From Burkholderiaceae bacterium (GTDB lineage Bacteria; Pseudomonadota; Gammaproteobacteria; Burkholderiales; Burkholderiaceae_C), in the NCBI GenBank assembly GCA_026125795.1, contig JAHCKM010000002.1, positions 930,001-994,000 of the forward strand: a stretch of 64,000 bases of DNA. Direction: 5' to 3'. The notes below the pieces were generated by a model. That model was not told the origin of the DNA, did not search any database, and saw only the letters and a program-made list of their open reading frames with translations. This document shows, piece by piece, positions 60,622 through 64,000 of the stretch (position 1 is the stretch's first letter; every line of letters begins with the position of its first letter). The translations under genes and the position numbers were made by a program.

Positions 60622-62790
60622 TCAATAGAGCCGCACGGCGTCCTGGAAGTACCACGTGCGCCGGATCTCGATCACGTCGTAGTCGCGCGCCAGCGCCGGC
60701 GGAAACGCCGGGTAGTTGGCATGGCTGTGCACGATGCGCCGGACCTCCTCGTCGATCTCCGCCACGCCGCTGGACAGATGGAAGGTCACCGACTCTATCG
60801 AGCCGTCGCTGCGCACCGCCACCGTCACCATGGGCGTGGTGTGGGGTCGCGTCGCGATCTGGCGCACCAGGTCGATCGGCGTGTTGAAGTGGATCTTGCG
60901 GGCCCACGCCTCGGCGTACTGGATCAGCTCGGCGTTCGGATCGGTGCGGCCCCACAGGCGGACCCGGCGCGCGGTGCTCAGCGACAGCGGCAGCGTCGAG
61001 GTCGCGCGCGCGGCGGCCTCGCGCCGCGCGGCCTCTTCATCGAGCTGGCGTCCGTAGGCGCGTCGCGCCGCTTCGCGCCGCTCTTCTTCCGCCTGCTTCT
61101 CCGCCGCAAGGCGCGCGGCCTCCTGCCGCGCCGCGGCCAGCCGCTCCGCTTCCTGGCGCTGCGCCTCCAGCCGCGCGGCTTCTAGCCGAGCGGCTTCGAG
61201 TCGGGCGGCTTCGAGTCGCGCCGCTTCGAGTCGCGCCGCTTCGAGTCGCGCCGCTTCAAGTCGCGCCGCTTCAAGTCGCGCCGCTTCAAGTCGCGCCGCT
61301 TCAAGTCGCGCAGCTTCCTGTCGATCGGCCTCCAGTCGTGCAGCTTCCTGTCGAGCAGCCTCCAGTCGAGCAGCTTCGAGTCGCGCAGCTTCCTGTCGAG
61401 CAGCCTCCAGTCGAGCAGCTTCGAGTCGCGCTGCTTCCTGTCGAGCGGCCTCCAGTCGAGCAGCTTCGAGTCGCGCTGCTTCCTGTCGAGCGGCCTCCAG
61501 TCGAGCAGCCTCCAGACGCGCGGATTCGGCGCGCTCCGCTTCGCGGCGCTCGAGCTCGAGGCGCTGCGCTTGAAGTTGCGCCGCTGCGGCGCGCCCCGCG
61601 GCTTCCTGGCGCTCGGCGTCCAGCCGCGCCGCCTCGGCACGCGCAGCTTCCTCGCGCGCAGCCTCTCGTTGCTCGGCTTCGAGCTGTGCTGCCGCAGCCT
61701 GTCGCGCGGCCTCCTGGCGCTCCGCCTCCAGGCGCGCGGCTGCCTGCCGTTCAGCCTCGAGACGCTCGGCTTCGAGCCTTGCCGCTCGAGCACGATCGGC
61801 TTGCGCGCGAGCGGCCTCCACTCGAGCCGCCTCCTGTCGAGCGATCTCGAGCCGCTGCGCTTCCAACCGCTCGGCCTCCAGCCGCTGTGCCTCCAACCGC
61901 TCGGCCTCCAGTCGCTGTGCCTCCAGCCGTTGCGCCTCCAGTCGCTGCGCCTCCAGCCGCTGCGCCTCCAGTCGCTGCGCCTCCAGTCGCTGCGCCTCCA
62001 GTCGCTCGGCCTCCAGTCGCTCGGCCTCCAGTCGCTCGGCCTCCAGTCGCGCGATCTCGGCGCGCGCCGCCTGCTCGCGTTCGGCTTCGATGCGTGCGGC
62101 CTCGACCCGGGCGGCCTCCAAGCGGTCGGCTTGCCGTTGCGCCTCGAGCCCGGCATCTGCAAGAGCCGGTGTCGCGCGCTCGGGAACCGACGCGCTCGGC
62201 GCGATCGCAATGACCGCTGCCGGTGCGGGGGGCACGGCCGGCGCCTGCGCCGGGGGCTCGGCCGGCGCCACGTCGACCACGGCGGGCTTCGGCTCGGTCG
62301 CGGGCGCCGGCGGCGTGGGCGCCGTGGCGGTCGGCCCGCGGGCAACCGGCGGCGGCTCGACCGGTGGTGGCGGCGTCTCGACCGGTGGCACCGGCCGCTG
62401 CTCGACCTGTGGCACCGGCCGCGGCTCAACCGGTGGCACCGGCGGCGGCTTGACCGATCGCAGCGGCGGCGGCTCGGTCGCCGGCGGGGTGACCGCGGGC
62501 GCCGGTGGGACCCGAGCGGGAACGATCACGACACGCAGGTCGGGCACTTGGATGCGCCGCTCTTCCCAGGGGAAAGCAAAGCCCGGCAACCCGGGGCCGT
62601 GACCGCCGATGGCCAGGCTCAACAACAACGCGTGGATCAGGCACGAGACGAGCAGCGCAATGGCGAGCGGCTTGCGCTCGCGCGGGTTCAGCGCTGGAAG
62701 TTCCTCCGGCCAGGGTTCCCGCGGCTCTGGCAGGTCCGCAGGACCCAGCTCGACCGCTTTGGAGACGCTGGCAATCCGCATGCGGGCCAT
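60622..62790 (-). CDS. TonB-like energy transducer with long RLEA-repeat stalk
   Basis: A 722-residue protein of TonB/TolA layout. One membrane helix near residues 42-62 ('[20 protein letters not shown]'), then a Pro/Val/Glu-rich stretch (about 85-195), then some 390 residues of Ala/Glu/Arg/Leu repeats ([15 protein letters not shown]), and a C-terminal TonB-like domain ('[20 protein letters not shown]', '[14 protein letters not shown]'). The repeats predict a rigid helical rod spanning the periplasm. No ExbB/ExbD genes adjoin. Start at 62790, with an alternative at 62781. Confidence 0.8.
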   Translation of the reverse strand: MARMRIASVSKAVELGPADLPEPREPWPEELPALNPRERKPLAIALLVSCLIHALLLSLAIGGHGPGLPGFAFPWEERRIQVPDLRVVIVPARVPPAPAVTPPATEPPPLRSVKPPPVPPVEPRPVPQVEQRPVPPVETPPPPVEPPPVARGPTATAPTPPAPATEPKPAVVDVAPAEPPAQAPAVPPAPAAVIAIAPSASVPERATPALADAGLEAQRQADRLEAARVEAARIEAEREQAARAEIARLEAERLEAERLEAERLEAQRLEAQRLEAQRLEAQRLEAQRLEAQRLEAERLEAQRLEAERLEAQRLEIARQEAARVEAARAQADRARAARLEAERLEAERQAAARLEAERQEAARQAAAAQLEAEQREAAREEAARAEAARLDAERQEAAGRAAAAQLQAQRLELERREAERAESARLEAARLEAARQEAARLEAARLEAARQEAARLEAARLEAARQEAARLEAARLEAARQEAARLEADRQEAARLEAARLEAARLEAARLEAARLEAARLEAARLEAARLEAARLEAARLEAQRQEAERLAAARQEAARLAAEKQAEEERREAARRAYGRQLDEEAARREAAARATSTLPLSLSTARRVRLWGRTDPNAELIQYAEAWARKIHFNTPIDLVRQIATRPHTTPMVTVAVRSDGSIESVTFHLSSGVAEIDEEVRRIVHSHANYPAFPPALARDYDVIEIRRTWYFQDAVRLY
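61185..61530. repeat. 15-nt repeats (RLEAA) with 45-nt higher-order copies
   Basis: On the plus strand a 15-base unit (CGCCGCTTCGAGTCG and variants) repeats in near-perfect tandem from about 61185 to 61315. From 61349 a 45-base unit repeats at exact spacing (starts at 61349, 61394, 61439 and, partly, 61484), differing at two or three positions. It encodes R-Q/L-E-A-A repeats of the TonB-like stalk and is prone to length change. Confidence 0.85.
61855..62060. repeat. 15-nt tandem repeats ([10 protein letters not shown])
   Basis: About fourteen copies of a 15-base unit (GCCTCCAGTCGCTGC and variants) encode R-L-E-A-Q and R-L-E-A-E in the membrane-proximal part of the TonB-like stalk. Third-position differences among copies show they are older than the RLEAA tract. 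Confidence 0.85.
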
Positions 62791-62876
62791 TGCGTCGATT
62801 CTCGACGCTCGCGGCAACCGCTCGCGGCCGGAACCGCCCCAAACCCCCGGAATGGGGCGCGCGCGTGCATCGCGCG

Positions 62877-64000
62877 CTACGCCATGCGCACCAGCAGCGC
62901 AGCGCCGGTGTCGCCCGCCGCACAACCGGTGAACAGGCCGATGCCGCCGCCGCGCGCTCGCAGCGCCTGCACCAGCTCGGCGATGGCGCGCAGGCCGGTG
63001 GGTCCTTGCGGGTGGCCGTAGACCAGGCTGCAGCCGTACGGGTTCATGCGTTCGAGCGCAAAACCGGTCTGCTGCGCAAACCACAGGTCGTTGACGGCGA
63101 ACGGGTTGTGCGTCGTCACGACATGCACGTCGGCGATGCCGACGCCGGCGGCATCGAGCGCGCGTTGGGCCGCGGTGGTGGCGGCCTTGGGCATGCGCGC
63201 CTTCTCGGCTCGCGCAAAACCGGCCGACAACAGCCGAACGACGCCATCGGCGCCGGCCTCGGTGCGCGCGGCGTCGTGGTCGAGCACCAGCGCGCCGGCG
63301 GCGCCATCGGCCGGATGCGTCTGGCTGCCGGACGTGACGACACCGCCTTCGTGCGCCGGCTTCAGCGCGCGCAGGCCGTCGGCGCTGGTCTCGTGCACGC
63401 CTTCGTCGCGATCGATCTCGAGCCGCGAGCGTTTCTGCTCGATCAGAACCGGCTGCAGGTAGGCGCGTTGCACGCGCCGCTCGTCGGCCAGCGCGCTGCG
63501 GTACTGCTGGTGCCGCAGCAGCGTGAGCTCGTCGAGCGCCTGCCGCGACATGTCGCCCTCGCGCGCCACCGCCTCCGCGGTGTGCACCATCGAGTGGTCG
63601 GTGCCCGGGTCCGACGCGAAGTTGTCGAGCACCCAGTTCTCGGTGAGCGCGCTGCCGCCCATCGCGCGCGAGCGCGGGTAGACCAGCAGCGGGCCGTTGC
63701 TGGTGCGATCGGCAGTGACGACGAGCGCGCACGACGACGCCGCGGCCTCCACCTGCGCGGCCGCCGCGACGATGCAGGCCACCGACGTGGCACAGGCCTG
63801 CGCCACGTGCGGCCCGGTGACGCCCGGCATGTCGAGCCGCGCCGCGATCCACGGCACCGCGTAGAAGCTGCGCGGCTGCGGGATCGTGGTGCCCAGCACC
63901 AGCTGATCGATGCGCGCCGGATCGATGCGGCGCGCGGCGAGTGCGTCGCGCGTCACCGCCACCGCGACATCGAGGCTCGACACGTCGGCCAGGCGGCCCT
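62877..64000 (-). CDS. Thiolase family acetyl-CoA acyltransferase (5' end beyond the window)
   Basis: The frame runs through the right edge (upstream residues G-R-L-A-D), so the N-terminal 20 or so residues are missing; the GTG at 63983 is internal. The nucleophile Cys is in '[17 protein letters not shown]', the His in '[15 protein letters not shown]', and the second Cys in '[17 protein letters not shown]', a C-A-A-G-D-T-G variant of the usual C-x-G-G-G-x-G. Thiolases cleave 3-ketoacyl-CoA or join acetyl-CoA units. The variant and '[17 protein letters not shown]' suggest a subgroup with an unusual substrate. It is a separate unit from the TonB-like gene. Confidence 0.85.
   Translation of the reverse strand, partial: GRLADVSSLDVAVAVTRDALAARRIDPARIDQLVLGTTIPQPRSFYAVPWIAARLDMPGVTGPHVAQACATSVACIVAAAAQVEAAASSCALVVTADRTSNGPLLVYPRSRAMGGSALTENWVLDNFASDPGTDHSMVHTAEAVAREGDMSRQALDELTLLRHQQYRSALADERRVQRAYLQPVLIEQKRSRLEIDRDEGVHETSADGLRALKPAHEGGVVTSGSQTHPADGAAGALVLDHDAARTEAGADGVVRLLSAGFARAEKARMPKAATTAAQRALDAAGVGIADVHVVTTHNPFAVNDLWFAQQTGFALERMNPYGCSLVYGHPQGPTGLRAIAELVQALRARGGGIGLFTGCAAGDTGAALLVRMA

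Noticed and set aside
61349-61528. Regular repeats considered as a CRISPR array
   Set aside because: The 45-bp units are contiguous with no unique spacers and encode the TonB-like stalk.

Overview
The window is GC-rich (roughly two-thirds G+C), gene-dense DNA. It reads as the chromosome of a betaproteobacterium, most probably Burkholderiales of the Rubrivivax/Leptothrix/Ideonella type. This is inferred from the Bug-type (tripartite tricarboxylate) receptor, the DUF3149 and DUF2892 small membrane proteins, the many LysR regulators, the class III CoA-transferase/glutaryl-CoA dehydrogenase cluster, and a small RNA that resembles the 'betaproteobacterial toxic small RNA' family as I remember it. 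No tRNA, rRNA, insertion sequence, prophage or CRISPR array was seen.

Layout. 1-2.1 kb: tail of a BamE-like lipoprotein, dodecin, a GFA-family protein and a GNAT acetyltransferase. 2.1-8.2 kb: a catabolic cluster with a divergent LysR regulator and a clear LysR box, an acyl-CoA dehydrogenase, a Bug receptor, a CoA-transferase and a glutaryl-CoA dehydrogenase. 8.3-15.9 kb: LysR regulators, a methyltransferase, a YihY membrane protein, a diguanylate cyclase and an MFS transporter. 15.9-16.25 kb: a compact small RNA or micro-ORF unit with its own promoter, a perfect extended Shine-Dalgarno sequence and a UUCG-capped terminator. 16.25-19.3 kb: small cytochrome c, DUF2314 lipoprotein, SnoaL, GNAT and DHFR-like proteins. 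19.36-23.4 kb: a redox module in which an orphan Rieske protein, DUF3149 and DUF2892 lie opposite a sulfide:quinone-reductase-like flavoprotein, two tandem YgaP-like proteins and a DUF1264 protein. 23.4-27.3 kb: membrane and hypothetical proteins and the ABC-F ATPase Uup. 27.3-33.3 kb: a peptide-uptake operon (binding protein, two permeases, RpiR regulator, D-aminoacylase-like amidohydrolase) preceded by two matching palindromes.

33.4-43.5 kb: split YeeE/YedE sulfur transporters, Cu-Zn superoxide dismutase, a DEAD-box helicase, a lipase-like hydrolase, a TauE exporter, a SYLF protein, an FAD oxidase and an HxlR regulator. 43.5-52.4 kb: two large sensor kinases with C-terminal receiver domains, flanking a frameshifted cysteine-synthase-like gene and a VOC protein. 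52.4-58.8 kb: a short-chain dehydrogenase that has lost its catalytic Tyr and Lys, a divergent PucR-type activator, and a 1134-residue lipoprotein fusing a tannase/feruloyl-esterase domain to a type-B carboxylesterase. 58.8-64 kb: small proteins, a TonB-like protein with a long Arg-Leu-Glu-Ala repeat stalk, and a thiolase running off the right edge.

Most notable items: the small RNA at 16.1 kb, the esterase fusion, the frameshifted PLP gene and degenerate dehydrogenase, the paired RpiR-type operators, and the repeat-built TonB-like stalk. Most gene names are family calls made by reading motifs; no database search was possible.
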